Part shown: piece after piece, positions 6,103 to 12,705 of the stretch | Layout: the number at the start of each line of letters is the position of its first letter | How positions within the stretch are numbered: the first letter of the stretch is position 1 | Source: Pseudomonadota bacterium | Lineage (GTDB): Bacteria; Pseudomonadota; Gammaproteobacteria; Steroidobacterales; Steroidobacteraceae | Assembly (NCBI GenBank): GCA_021820785.1 | Contig: JAKADE010000041.1 | Coordinates: 1 to 12,705 of the forward strand | Length of the DNA: 12,705 nt | Direction of reading: 5' to 3' | Translations under genes and position numbers: made by a program | The notes under the pieces: generated by a model | What the model was told of the DNA's origin: nothing | Databases searched by the model: none | Seen by the model: only the letters and a program-made list of their open reading frames with translations

Positions 6103-7062
6103 TCATCCGCCGGGAATGACGCTGTCCGCCACGAGCATCGAGATCGGCGGCGGCGCTGGCAGAATGTAGACCCGGGCACGCGGGTAATCGAGCACGAGGG
6201 AGTCCGCGACGCTCAACACGTCGGTGCCGATGATCACCGCCGGTTTCCCCTGCAGGTTCCATTCCCGGAAGATCGGCACGTCCGAGTAGATGATCGGCAG
6301 GTGCTGAATGGCCACGGGCCCGAGAATCAGCGTCGGTGCGACGACCGTCGAACCGGTGGACACCTGCTGGGTCACCCCGTAGATCGGCGTCGTGGCCCCC
6401 GAGCCGCGGCGTGACAGCAGCGCCCTGCGCAGGGCGGGATTACCCAGCGTCACGGGCGATCCGGTGTCGATCACCGCCTCGACCGCGAGGCCGTCGACTC
6501 GCGCGGGGATCATCAGCAGTCCGCCAGGGGTGCGCACCGCGCGGATATCGAGAAAGCCCCACATCGGCCCATGACTCGAGCGGTCGATCGCCACCCGGTT
6601 GTGGCGAAAATCCACCGCGATCCGTACCGGCCCGAACCCCGCCATGCCGAGAATGCCGTCGACTTCGGTCATGATGGGCGTCGAGCAGACCGGCATGTGC
6701 ACGTCGTGCTTCACGATCCGCCCGACCTGCAGCCGGCGGACGCTCACCCAGGGCAGCGGCTGCGTCCCGGTCACCCCCTCGACGCGCTCCACCCGCCCCT
6801 CGCGCGGAACCAAGCCGAGCACCTTCACCAGCCGCGGCGCGATGACCGAGCCGTTCGCACCGGTGTCGACGAGAAACGGGAAGGGTCCGCGGCCATCGAT
6901 CATGACCGGGACGACGATTTGGCCGAGATGATTGAGACGCGAGGGTGCCGAGGACAGCAGGCTCGGCCGATGCGCCGGCATCGTCCCACGGGGATGGGCC
7001 GCCGCCATTGCCGCTGCGGGCAATACAGCCGCCAAACACAGGACACGGCCGAGGGCCTGCAT
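6103..7062 (-). CDS. Exported retropepsin-like aspartyl protease with two DTG motifs
   Basis: 319 residues. A signal peptide covers about 1-22 (short basic start, hydrophobic core, AMAAA). The chain holds two retropepsin-like halves. The first has FLVDTGANGSVI (63-74, catalytic D66) and DGILGMAGF (135-143). The second has AVIDTGSPVTL (196-206, D199) and AVIIGTDVL (275-283), the usual hydrophobic-GTD strand. Having both DTG motifs in one chain gives a pepsin-like intramolecular pair, unlike single-domain retropepsins that must dimerise. It is probably periplasmic; the substrate is unknown. The start is ATG 7062, with AGGA 5 nt upstream. A TATAGT box (7101-7096) supplies its own promoter, and it may read into the hydroxylase operon. 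Exported aspartyl proteases of this kind recur near TBDRs and sulfotransferases, but their role is not established. Confidence 0.88.
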   Translation of the reverse strand: MQALGRVLCLAAVLPAAAMAAAHPRGTMPAHRPSLLSSAPSRLNHLGQIVVPVMIDGRGPFPFLVDTGANGSVIAPRLVKVLGLVPREGRVERVEGVTGTQPLPWVSVRRLQVGRIVKHDVHMPVCSTPIMTEVDGILGMAGFGPVRIAVDFRHNRVAIDRSSHGPMWGFLDIRAVRTPGGLLMIPARVDGLAVEAVIDTGSPVTLGNPALRRALLSRRGSGATTPIYGVTQQVSTGSTVVAPTLILGPVAIQHLPIIYSDVPIFREWNLQGKPAVIIGTDVLSVADSLVLDYPRARVYILPAPPPISMLVADSVIPGG

Positions 7063-7095
7063 GGGGATCCTGCGACGTCAAGAGCGCCACCGCCG

Positions 7096-7101
7096 ACTAT
7101 A
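7096..7101 (-). promoter_or_regulatory. Putative -10 box for the aspartyl protease gene
   Basis: TATAGT read leftwards lies about 34 nt before the ATG at 7062. It is followed by CGGCGG, so TATAGTCGGCG is shared exactly with the promoter of the left TBDR. No clear -35 is present at 16-18 nt. Confidence 0.4.
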
Positions 7102-7138
7102 CGCCTGGCATCGGTGGCGGGCGGCGCCTCGCAGGCAG

Positions 7139-7167
7139 AAAAAAGCCCCGCACGAGGCGGGGCTTTG
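7139..7167 (-). terminator. Rho-independent terminator of the complete TBDR gene
   Basis: A 10-bp perfect stem, AAAGCCCCGC (7143-7152) with GCGGGGCTTT (7158-7167), and a 5-nt loop. Read leftwards it ends in seven Ts (complement of 7139-7145), a strong intrinsic terminator for leftward transcription from the TBDR. It also insulates the protease promoter immediately downstream. Confidence 0.85.
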
Positions 7168-7235
7168 AATCAACCGTCAGCGTGACCGCGGCAAGGGGCA
7201 CAGCGCCGAAACGCTCCGCCCGGCTCGCCGCCCGG

Positions 7236-7262
7236 GGGGACCCGCCTCAGCGGCGGGTCCCC
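7236..7262 (-). other. GC-rich hairpin just after the TBDR stop codon
   Basis: An 11-bp perfect stem, GGGGACCCGCC (7236-7246) with GGCGGGTCCCC (7252-7262), and a 5-nt loop. It begins 26 bp past the TBDR stop and has no T-run. It may protect the mRNA 3' end, or pause polymerase before the terminator at 7139-7167. Confidence 0.6.
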
Positions 7263-7288
7263 GTCGGTGGCACGAGCAGGTCGAAAGA

Positions 7289-10111
7289 TCAGAGGAACTT
7301 GTAGTCCACGTTCAGGTAGAAGTCCCGCCCGATCGGGTTCGAGTACAGCGAGTTGTAGCCCGCCGCAAAGTTACCCTGAGCGGAGTTCGTGAACGGCGGA
7401 TTCGTGTTGAGCAGGTTACGAATGCCGAACAGCACCTTCAGACCGCGCAGCGGCTTGTAAGACGCATAGGCGTCCCAGGTCGACTGGCTGCCCACCGTGC
7501 GCTGCGGACCGTTGTTGCTCGGCCCAGTCCCGAACTCGTCGATGTAGGACGAGTAGAACCGGTTGCTGATGCCGGCACCCCACAGACCCTGCGGGCTCGT
7601 CCAGTCGACGCGCAGCAGGTGCTGCCAGCGCATCGCCGGCTCGTTGCCGCCGTTGTACCAGCCGACCAGGTTCAGCACCGGGCCGCCGTTGTACTGCTGC
7701 AGCCGGAACTGCGTGACCGCAGTGCCTTCCAGGTCCTCGTGGAACACACCCCAGCGGGTCTGCTGCGAGTACTGGACGCTCAGATCGAAGCCGTCGGTCG
7801 TGATCTGACCGGTGTTCTGCAGGTTCACGACGATGTACCCGCAGGTCGGCGCCGAGTACGGATTGCAGTACGTGGCCTCTTCGATCGAGGGCGTCAGCGT
7901 TCCCTGATCGTTCGGCACGATGTAGTTCGAGAACTGGGTCGGGTTTCCGTAGATGGCCGAAGCCGGAACCGATCCGATGGTGTTCTTCAGGAGGATCCGG
8001 TAGTAATCGAGCGTGATGCCCAGGTTACGCACCGGCGCCACGATGACACCGAGGTCGAAGTTCTCGGAGGTTTCCGGCGTCAGCTTCTTGTTGCCACCGA
8101 AAAGCCCCAGTCCCTGCGTGTTGCAGACGCTCGGCGTCCACTCCGAGTTGTAATTCCCCGGGGTGCAGAACGGGTTGCCGCTGCCCATGCTGCCACTGCT
8201 CGACGCCGACATGGTGTTCGGGTCGTACAGATCGTACAGGGTCGGCGCCCGGAAGCCGGTCGACGCAGCGCCGCGGAACGTCACGTAACGCGACGGCTGA
8301 TAGCGCACCGTCACCTTGCCGTTATTGGTGCGACCGAAGTCGCTGTAACGGTCCTCGCGGTCAGAGATGTCGACGTCGAGGCTCTTGGACATCGGCACGT
8401 TCAACTCGGCAAATACCGCCTGCGCGGTACGGCTGCCGTGAACGGCGAAGTCCGTCAGACCCGTCGCCGCCTGAACGATGTTGTTGTACGGCGTCGTGGC
8501 GGTCTGGAACTTGTTGCCGCGCACGCTGAAGCCGAGCGCCAGCACCGCGTCATGCCCGGCGTGGAACGCGTCGCCCAGTCGATGGCTCGCATGACCGCTG
8601 ACGCTCCAGCGCTGCATCTTGCCGTTCTGGTAGACGCCATTGACGTAGCTGCTGTTGATCAGCGCCTGTCCGGCCTGGCTCTGCGGGCCGAACGGGTTGA
8701 TCAGGTTGCTCAGCACGCCGTTCGGAGCGAGGACCGCCTCGTTCGGATACCCGCCGACGTTGCCGTCGGTGTTCAGGTTCTGGCTGAAGTTCAGGTTGAA
8801 CTTGTAATCCCAGCCCGCGTTATCGCCATAGAACGTCAACAGAGCGCGCTGCTCGGTGTTGATGTTGTCGCCGTAACGGTTGTTGTTCGGGTCGGTCCAG
8901 ACCGCGTAGATACCCTGGCTCAGCGCCGGCGGAGCAGAGCAGGGAGCACCCTGATACTGCGCCTCGCAGGTCAGACCAGCGCCCGTCGGGTAGTAGGTCG
9001 GATCGGCCTGGGGCGTCATCTGGAAGAAGTAGAACATCGGCCCGGACCAGGCCGTGACCTTCGAGCGGCTGTAGAAGTACTGCAGCTTCAGGCCGTTGTT
9101 GTCCGGCAGCTCCTTGGTGAAGGAGACCAGCGCGGACGCCTCATACGACTTCGGCAGCAGGTCAGTTGCGGCCGAATACCGGTACGCGCAGTTGCCGAAA
9201 TAGGTGGTCAGATACGGGTTGCCCGTGCAGGCCGGGAAGTCCGGCTGCCAGTAATTGCCGTTGCCATCGATGATGGTCGCAGGCCACGTGCCCGGGTTGT
9301 TCGTCGCAGACACGCCGCGATTCGGGTAGAAGCCTTCAGCCGAGAACGAGCGCTGCGTCGCGCGCAGTTCCTGCTGGCGGCTGTAGCTGCCCGTGATCAT
9401 GAAGTTGTAGCCGTCGCGGACCAGGTCGCCATGACCGAACGTGAAGCTCACGTTGCCTGAGCCGCCGCCCGCGCCCTGCGGGTGGTTCAGCTGCGCCTGG
9501 ACGTCGGCGCCCTGGTAATTGCGCTTCGTGATGAAGTTGACGACGCCCGCGATGGCGTCCGAGCCGTACAGTGCCGAGGCGCCTTCGCGCAGCACCTGGA
9601 CGCTCGAGATCGCCGAGAACGGGATGCCGCTCAGGTCAACCGCGTTGCCGCTGAACGCATTGTTGGCCAGGCGATGGCCATCGAGCAGCACCAGCGTGCG
9701 GCCGGTGCCCAGCCCACGCAGATCGGCGTAGGTGCCGCCGCCGGAGAACGTGCCGACGGACTGCGCGATGTTCAGGGCCGGGGTATTAGAGGTCACCGTG
9801 CCGAGCGCCTGCTCGACGTTCGTCACGCCCAGGTTCTTCAGGGTCGAAGACTTGATGATCGTGATGGCCTGGGCCGTTTCGGCCGAAGACCGCGGGATCA
9901 TGGTGCCGGTGACCACGATGGTCTGCAGGACCGACGCGGAACCATTCTTCTTCGCGCTGCTCGCCGGTGCAGGCACCGACTGGGAGTCCGACTGAGGCTT
10001 CGGCGTCGGCGCGGGATTCGCGTTCGCGAGCATCGCACCTGCGCCCACCGCAACGATCGCGCCAATGGCAAGCGCGCGTCTGACGGCATGTCTGACAGTG
10101 TAGTTTTCCAC
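7289..10111 (-). CDS. TonB-dependent outer-membrane receptor (complete)
   Basis: 940 residues counted from GTG 10111, an outer-membrane importer of unknown ligand. Residues 1-32 form a signal peptide (VRRALAIGAIVAVGAGAM, cut near ANA-NP), then a Pro/Ser-rich linker (33-60). The TonB-box/plug start is LQTIVVTGTMI (62-72). The plug runs to about 195 (LRGLGTGRTLVLLDGHRL, then EGASALYGSDAIAGVVNFIT). A 22-strand-type barrel follows and ends in VDYKFL. The barrel motif FRGAASTGFRAPTLYDLY is at 612-629. Eight Cys residues occur only as four close pairs (295/308, 382/391, 649/663, 749/757), probably disulfides in surface loops. The start is chosen because CGGAGA lies 9 nt before the GTG and the signal peptide then has normal length; ATG 10153 has no ribosome binding site and falls in a hairpin-containing leader. 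Confidence 0.95.
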   Translation of the reverse strand: MENYTVRHAVRRALAIGAIVAVGAGAMLANANPAPTPKPQSDSQSVPAPASSAKKNGSASVLQTIVVTGTMIPRSSAETAQAITIIKSSTLKNLGVTNVEQALGTVTSNTPALNIAQSVGTFSGGGTYADLRGLGTGRTLVLLDGHRLANNAFSGNAVDLSGIPFSAISSVQVLREGASALYGSDAIAGVVNFITKRNYQGADVQAQLNHPQGAGGGSGNVSFTFGHGDLVRDGYNFMITGSYSRQQELRATQRSFSAEGFYPNRGVSATNNPGTWPATIIDGNGNYWQPDFPACTGNPYLTTYFGNCAYRYSAATDLLPKSYEASALVSFTKELPDNNGLKLQYFYSRSKVTAWSGPMFYFFQMTPQADPTYYPTGAGLTCEAQYQGAPCSAPPALSQGIYAVWTDPNNNRYGDNINTEQRALLTFYGDNAGWDYKFNLNFSQNLNTDGNVGGYPNEAVLAPNGVLSNLINPFGPQSQAGQALINSSYVNGVYQNGKMQRWSVSGHASHRLGDAFHAGHDAVLALGFSVRGNKFQTATTPYNNIVQAATGLTDFAVHGSRTAQAVFAELNVPMSKSLDVDISDREDRYSDFGRTNNGKVTVRYQPSRYVTFRGAASTGFRAPTLYDLYDPNTMSASSSGSMGSGNPFCTPGNYNSEWTPSVCNTQGLGLFGGNKKLTPETSENFDLGVIVAPVRNLGITLDYYRILLKNTIGSVPASAIYGNPTQFSNYIVPNDQGTLTPSIEEATYCNPYSAPTCGYIVVNLQNTGQITTDGFDLSVQYSQQTRWGVFHEDLEGTAVTQFRLQQYNGGPVLNLVGWYNGGNEPAMRWQHLLRVDWTSPQGLWGAGISNRFYSSYIDEFGTGPSNNGPQRTVGSQSTWDAYASYKPLRGLKVLFGIRNLLNTNPPFTNSAQGNFAAGYNSLYSNPIGRDFYLNVDYKFL

Positions 10112-10120
10112 GATGATTTT

Positions 10121-10126
10121 TCTCCG
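10121..10126 (-). promoter_or_regulatory. Ribosome binding site that fixes the GTG start of the TBDR
   Basis: CGGAGA read leftwards, 9 nt before GTG 10111. It lies inside the longer open frame that would begin at ATG 10153, so it favours the shorter protein. Confidence 0.75.
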
Positions 10127-10134
10127 TAGCGACC

Positions 10135-10150
10135 CGAAGGCTCGCCTTCG
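10135..10150 (-). other. Small hairpin upstream of the TBDR ribosome binding site
   Basis: CGAAGG (10135-10140) pairs with CCTTCG (10145-10150) around a 4-nt loop. It ends 8 nt before the ribosome binding site in the leader, so it could modulate access of ribosomes. It is short, and its role is conjecture. Confidence 0.35.
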
Positions 10151-10188
10151 CATTTGATTGTTGGCCCGAGGCCTTTGAGCGATTCCTT

Positions 10189-10228
10189 AAAAAAACCGCT
10201 CCTGAGGGCACAGATGTCTGTGCCTCAG
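10189..10228 (-). terminator. Hairpin plus seven-T run: leader attenuator or terminator
   Basis: Read leftwards: CTGAGGCACAGA pairs with its complement in 10202-10214 as a 12-bp stem with one bulged base and a tiny loop, then GAGCGG, then seven Ts (complement of 10189-10195). The 6-nt gap before the T-run is longer than usual, though three further pairs (10198-10200 with 10231-10233) could shorten it. It lies 78 nt upstream of the TBDR GTG and 318 nt past the DUF192 stop, so it could attenuate the receptor transcript or end the DUF192 one. Confidence 0.5.
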
Positions 10229-10244
10229 AAGGCTTGTGGCGGAC

Positions 10245-10271
10245 ACTAAACGACAGGCCTGCGCAAGTAAA
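10245..10271 (-). promoter_or_regulatory. Weak candidate promoter of the complete TBDR
   Basis: Read leftwards, TTTACT (10271-10266) and TTTAGT (10250-10245) sit 15 nt apart, each matching 4 of 6 consensus positions. A start about 10238 would place the hairpin-T7 element in the first 50 nt of the leader. Another AT-rich block at 10305-10345 could hold the real promoter instead. Confidence 0.28.
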
Positions 10272-10352
10272 GCGTGAATGCGAAAGGAGCGAGGGCGCGG
10301 TGTGTCATAAATACGCAAGTAATTGATTCTAAATGTGTTTTTTGTGCACTTC

Positions 10353-10416
10353 ATGCGCGAGTTTGCGTGGCTTGTGCGCAACACATGCGGAGTTTCCTGT
10401 GGCTTGAGCGCACCGT
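10353..10416. repeat. Imperfect 32-bp tandem duplication upstream of the TBDR
   Basis: Two units begin at 10353 and 10385, offset 32 bp. Each starts ATGCG, then GAGTTT, then GTGGCTTG(T/A)GCGCA (10367-10380 and 10399-10412, 13 of 14 identical). The 32-bp period is about three helical turns, as expected for two copies of a protein-binding site on one DNA face. No ORF uses this sequence convincingly. Confidence 0.5.
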
Positions 10417-10545
10417 GGCCGAAGGCCGACAGCATCGGACGCATGGGGCGGCGCGCCGGAGGGCACGCCGGGGCCGCAGCGCGCACGCAGGCTTTCGGCA
10501 GCAGCGCGGCGGCCGATCCGGAGATGTCTGGGCTTGGGAATGCCG

Positions 10546-11049
10546 CTATTTCGCGACGGCGGGCGTCCAGCGGACCCGCGAGCCGACCGTGATACCGAGC
10601 GCGCGCGCCTGCCCGCCTCCGATCTCGATCACCGCCTCGACGGGCGCGCCGGAGCTGATGGTCTTCAGGGAAAACGGCTTGGCATTGACCGTGATTTTCT
10701 CGATGCGCCCGCCGGGCGCCACGAACAGCATGTCGAGCGGAATGTACGTGTTGGCCATCCAGAATTGGGCCACCTGCGGCGGATGCATGGGGAAAATCAT
10801 GCCCTCGTCGGCCGGCAGATCGCGCACGAACATCAGTCCCTGGGCCTGACGGGCCGTAGTATCCGCAATCCATGCCCGAAACCGGCGCACGTGTCCGCCG
10901 GCCTCGATCACGAGCGTGGCGCGCGGAAAGTGATCGAGGTTCTCGAGCGGCATCGACTGCGCACGGGCCGGCGCCGGCGTGAGCCCGGCCAGCAGACCCG
11001 CGGCGAGTGCGGCCGCCATTCCCGCCCGAATGCTCAGACCGTTTCGCAT
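10546..11049 (-). CDS. Exported DUF192 family protein
   Basis: 167 residues. A signal peptide covers about 1-31 (RNGLSIR, hydrophobic Ala/Leu core, cut at ARA-QS). The rest is a single DUF192 domain (PF02643). Its signatures are ARQAQGLMFVRDLPADEGMI (66-85), FPMHPP, then QFWMANTYIPLDMLFV (95-110), an IEKIT strand, and a closing VEAVIEIGGGQARALGI (138-154). The family is a small beta-rich fold of unknown biochemical function, often exported. The start is ATG 11049, with TGGAG 6 nt upstream; a longer open frame would bury the signal peptide. It is divergent from the phosphorylase and has no obvious functional link to the TBDR region. Confidence 0.93.
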   Translation of the reverse strand: MRNGLSIRAGMAAALAAGLLAGLTPAPARAQSMPLENLDHFPRATLVIEAGGHVRRFRAWIADTTARQAQGLMFVRDLPADEGMIFPMHPPQVAQFWMANTYIPLDMLFVAPGGRIEKITVNAKPFSLKTISSGAPVEAVIEIGGGQARALGITVGSRVRWTPAVAK

Positions 11050-11198
11050 GACACGCTCCAGCTTGCGCGACGGCTGGGCATTGTCGCACAAGCGGTCCGT
11101 TCGGGCGATGCACCACAAAAGTGCACGACCCGATGCGCGCACGGCCGGGTCGAAGCGGCTAGACTTTCCCGGCACTCATCGTTTCCAATCCCGGTGCC
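11050..11198. promoter_or_regulatory. Divergent promoter region, DUF192 / glucan phosphorylase
   Basis: 149 bp between two divergent start codons. It contains an inverted repeat CGACCC (11126-11131) with GGGTCG (11147-11152), 15-nt spacing, and a TAGACT box (11160-11165) about 34 nt before the phosphorylase ATG. No matching -35 is visible, so promoter assignment is tentative. Confidence 0.3.
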
Positions 11199-12705
11199 AT
11201 GCGCAATACGCTGCTCGAAATCACCCCCGTCATTCCCGAGGCGCTCGCCCGCCTGCCGGAGCTCGCCAGCAACCTGTTTTTCAGCTGGCATCGGCCGATC
11301 CGTGCCCTGTTCGAGGACCTGGAGCCTGAGCTGTGGAAGCAATGCGGGGGCAACCCCCGACTGATGCTGCGCTGCGTGCGCCAATCCGCACTCGACATGG
11401 CGGCCGGCGATCCGCAGTACCTCGGCCGCTATCACGCGGCGCTGCAGCTGCTCGATACTTATCTGTCCGCCGAGCCGCCGGCCGGCGAGCCGCTGGTGGC
11501 GTACTTCTGTGCCGAGTACGGCTTTCACGAGAGCTTTCCGATCTACTCGGGCGGCCTCGGCGTGCTCGCCGGGGACTACTGCAAGGCCGCGAGCGATGCC
11601 GGGGCGCACTTCGTGGCGATCGGCCTGCTCTACGAGCAGGGCTACTTCACCCAGACGGTCGATGACGACGGCGTGCAGCACGCCGAGTACAAGCCACATG
11701 ACCCGCGGGACCTGCCGGTCGAGCCGGTGCGCGATGCCGCCGGGCAGTGGATCTCGGTCGCCGTGCGCATCGGCGGCCGCAACGTCACGGCGCGGATCTG
11801 GCGGGCGCAGGCCGGCCGGGTTCCGGTGTATCTGCTCGACACCAATACGCCGGAGAACGCCCCTTCGGACCGGGACATCACCCGGCGGCTGTACGGCGGG
11901 GACGAGTCGACCCGCGTGCGTCAGGAGATGATTCTCGGCATCGGTGGGGTCCGCGCGCTGCGTGCGCTCGGGCTCGCGCCGGCGGCCTGGCACCTCAACG
12001 AGGGTCACGCGGCGTTTCTGATCCTGGAGCTGATGCGCGAGCACATGAGCCGCGACCTGCCGTTCGAGGCGGCCCTCGAGGCGACCGCCGCGGCCTGCGT
12101 GTTCACCACGCACACGCCGGTGGCGGCCGGGCACGATGCGTTCGGACACGGCCTCATCCTCGAGCACTTCCAGGATTTCATCAACGATCTGGGCCTGCCC
12201 GTCGAGCGCTTCCTCGAACTGGGCAGCGCCCCGTCGGTGCCGGGCATGTTCAACATGACGCGCCTGGCGCTGAACGGCGCGCGCCACATCAACGGTGTCA
12301 GCCGCATCCACGGCGCCGTGTCGGCGCAGCTCTGCGCCGATCACTGGCCGGAGATCCGGCCCGAGGACAATCCGGTCGGGTTCGTGACCAACGGCGTGCA
12401 CGTACCGACCTTCCTGCACAAGCTCTGGGGCGGGTTCTTCGACGCCGAGCTCGGCCCCGACTGGGGCGAGCGGCTGAGTGACGTGGCGTTCTGGGGTGGC
12501 CTCGAAGCCGTGCCCGACGAGCGGTTCTGGGAGACCTCGCAGGCGGTCAAGGCCAAGATGCTCGATGCGGTGCGCCAGCGGCTCGAGCGCGAGTACGCGC
12601 GCAAGGGCCTGAGCCTGGCGCAGCTGGCGCGCATCACGCGGCTGCTCGATCCGACCCGTCCCGACGTGCTGACCATCGGCTTCGCGCGCCGCTTCGCCAC
12701 CTACA
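11199..12705 (+). CDS. glgP: Alpha-glucan (glycogen/maltodextrin) phosphorylase, N-terminal 502 residues
   Basis: Cytosolic enzyme releasing glucose-1-phosphate from alpha-1,4-glucans with inorganic phosphate and PLP. The reading frame stays open to the right edge; the C-terminal part, with the PLP-binding Lys, is outside. Residues 10-95 resemble the DUF3417 N-terminal domain (ELASNLFFSWHRPIRALF; DLEPELW; GNPRLML). The phosphorylase domain (PF00343, TIGR02094 form) starts near 98 with VAYFCAEYGFHESFPIYSGG, followed by GVLAGDYCKAASD. Further signatures are WHLNEGHAAFLILEL (264-278), VFTTHTPVAAGHDAF (301-315), VTNGVH (396-401) and IGFARRFATY (493-502). This is the long form, typically about 850 residues, so some 60% is seen. 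The start is ATG 11199; no Shine-Dalgarno is visible and no in-frame alternative lies close upstream. Confidence 0.95.
   Translation, partial: MRNTLLEITPVIPEALARLPELASNLFFSWHRPIRALFEDLEPELWKQCGGNPRLMLRCVRQSALDMAAGDPQYLGRYHAALQLLDTYLSAEPPAGEPLVAYFCAEYGFHESFPIYSGGLGVLAGDYCKAASDAGAHFVAIGLLYEQGYFTQTVDDDGVQHAEYKPHDPRDLPVEPVRDAAGQWISVAVRIGGRNVTARIWRAQAGRVPVYLLDTNTPENAPSDRDITRRLYGGDESTRVRQEMILGIGGVRALRALGLAPAAWHLNEGHAAFLILELMREHMSRDLPFEAALEATAAACVFTTHTPVAAGHDAFGHGLILEHFQDFINDLGLPVERFLELGSAPSVPGMFNMTRLALNGARHINGVSRIHGAVSAQLCADHWPEIRPEDNPVGFVTNGVHVPTFLHKLWGGFFDAELGPDWGERLSDVAFWGGLEAVPDERFWETSQAVKAKMLDAVRQRLEREYARKGLSLAQLARITRLLDPTRPDVLTIGFARRFATY

Larger units (their letters stand above)
10112..10545. 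other. Intergenic region between DUF192 gene and TBDR
   Basis: This 434-bp gap holds, from the TBDR side: its ribosome binding site, the small hairpin, the hairpin-T7 element, a weak promoter, an AT-rich block (about 10305-10345, conspicuous in this GC-rich DNA), and the 32-bp tandem duplication. From 10417 to 10545 I see nothing beyond GC-rich sequence. No small gene with a credible start and product is visible. Confidence 0.6.

Noticed and set aside
5514..7185. Plus-strand open frames opposite the PKHD and protease genes (5514-6119, 6571-7185)
   Set aside because: Antisense shadows of genes with intact catalytic motifs; compositions are Arg/His/Ala-rich and unlike real proteins.
7619..9460. 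Long plus-strand open frame of 613 codons inside the TBDR gene
   Set aside because: It is exactly antisense to the recognisable barrel of the TBDR, is Arg/Val/Ala-rich with no domain, and arises from GC-rich codon usage on the other strand.
11034..12419. Minus-strand open frame of 461 codons opposite the phosphorylase
   Set aside because: The plus-strand frame is a textbook glucan phosphorylase; the antisense frame has no recognisable domain and also cuts across the divergent promoter.
1..12705. tRNA, rRNA, CRISPR array, insertion sequence, prophage or toxin-antitoxin genes
   Set aside because: No cloverleaf with a T-loop consensus, no regularly spaced repeat array, no transposase or integrase motif, and no terminal inverted repeats with target duplications were seen.

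Overview
The window looks like a stretch of a high-GC chromosome from a Gram-negative bacterium, most likely a gammaproteobacterium of the Xanthomonadales/Nevskiales/Steroidobacter type. That placement is an inference from the gene mix: TonB-dependent receptors (TBDRs), TPR-sulfotransferases, PKHD-type hydroxylase, exported DUF192 protein, alpha-glucan phosphorylase. I see no rRNA, tRNA, CRISPR array, insertion sequence or phage gene.

Layout. 1-303 (-) is the N-terminus of a first TBDR that runs off the left edge. 304-778 is a 475-bp gap holding a good promoter for that TBDR and a strongly self-complementary, riboswitch-like stretch at 363-482. 779-2362 (+) is a TPR-sulfotransferase (ST-A). 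2369-2932 (-) is a small exported protein of unknown function that converges on ST-A. A 15-bp perfect palindrome carrying -10-like boxes on both strands lies between it and 3014-3697 (+), a 2OG-Fe(II) oxygenase of the TIGR02466 type. That oxygenase gene overlaps tail-to-tail by 91 bp with 3607-5328 (-), a second TPR-sulfotransferase of a different subfamily (ST-B). Just upstream of ST-B and overlapping its start is a PKHD-type 2OG-Fe(II) hydroxylase (5313-5978, -). Before that comes an exported retropepsin-like aspartyl protease with two DTG motifs (6103-7062, -). A terminator and a second hairpin separate these from a complete 940-residue TBDR (7289-10111, -), best started at a GTG with a strong ribosome binding site. 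After a 434-bp regulatory gap come an exported DUF192 protein (10546-11049, -) and, divergently, an alpha-glucan phosphorylase (11199 to the right edge, +).

How the genes may work together. Two sulfotransferases, two 2OG-Fe(II) oxygenases and a periplasmic protease lie between two TBDRs. TPR-sulfotransferases and PKHD hydroxylases are recurrently found beside TBDRs in this part of the Proteobacteria. A common substrate (a peptide, siderophore-like compound, glycan, or the receptor itself) is conceivable but not shown by the sequence. The DUF192 protein and the phosphorylase look like unrelated housekeeping neighbours. The best candidates for something undescribed are this hydroxylation/sulfation/receptor cluster and the structured RNA candidate at 363-482.
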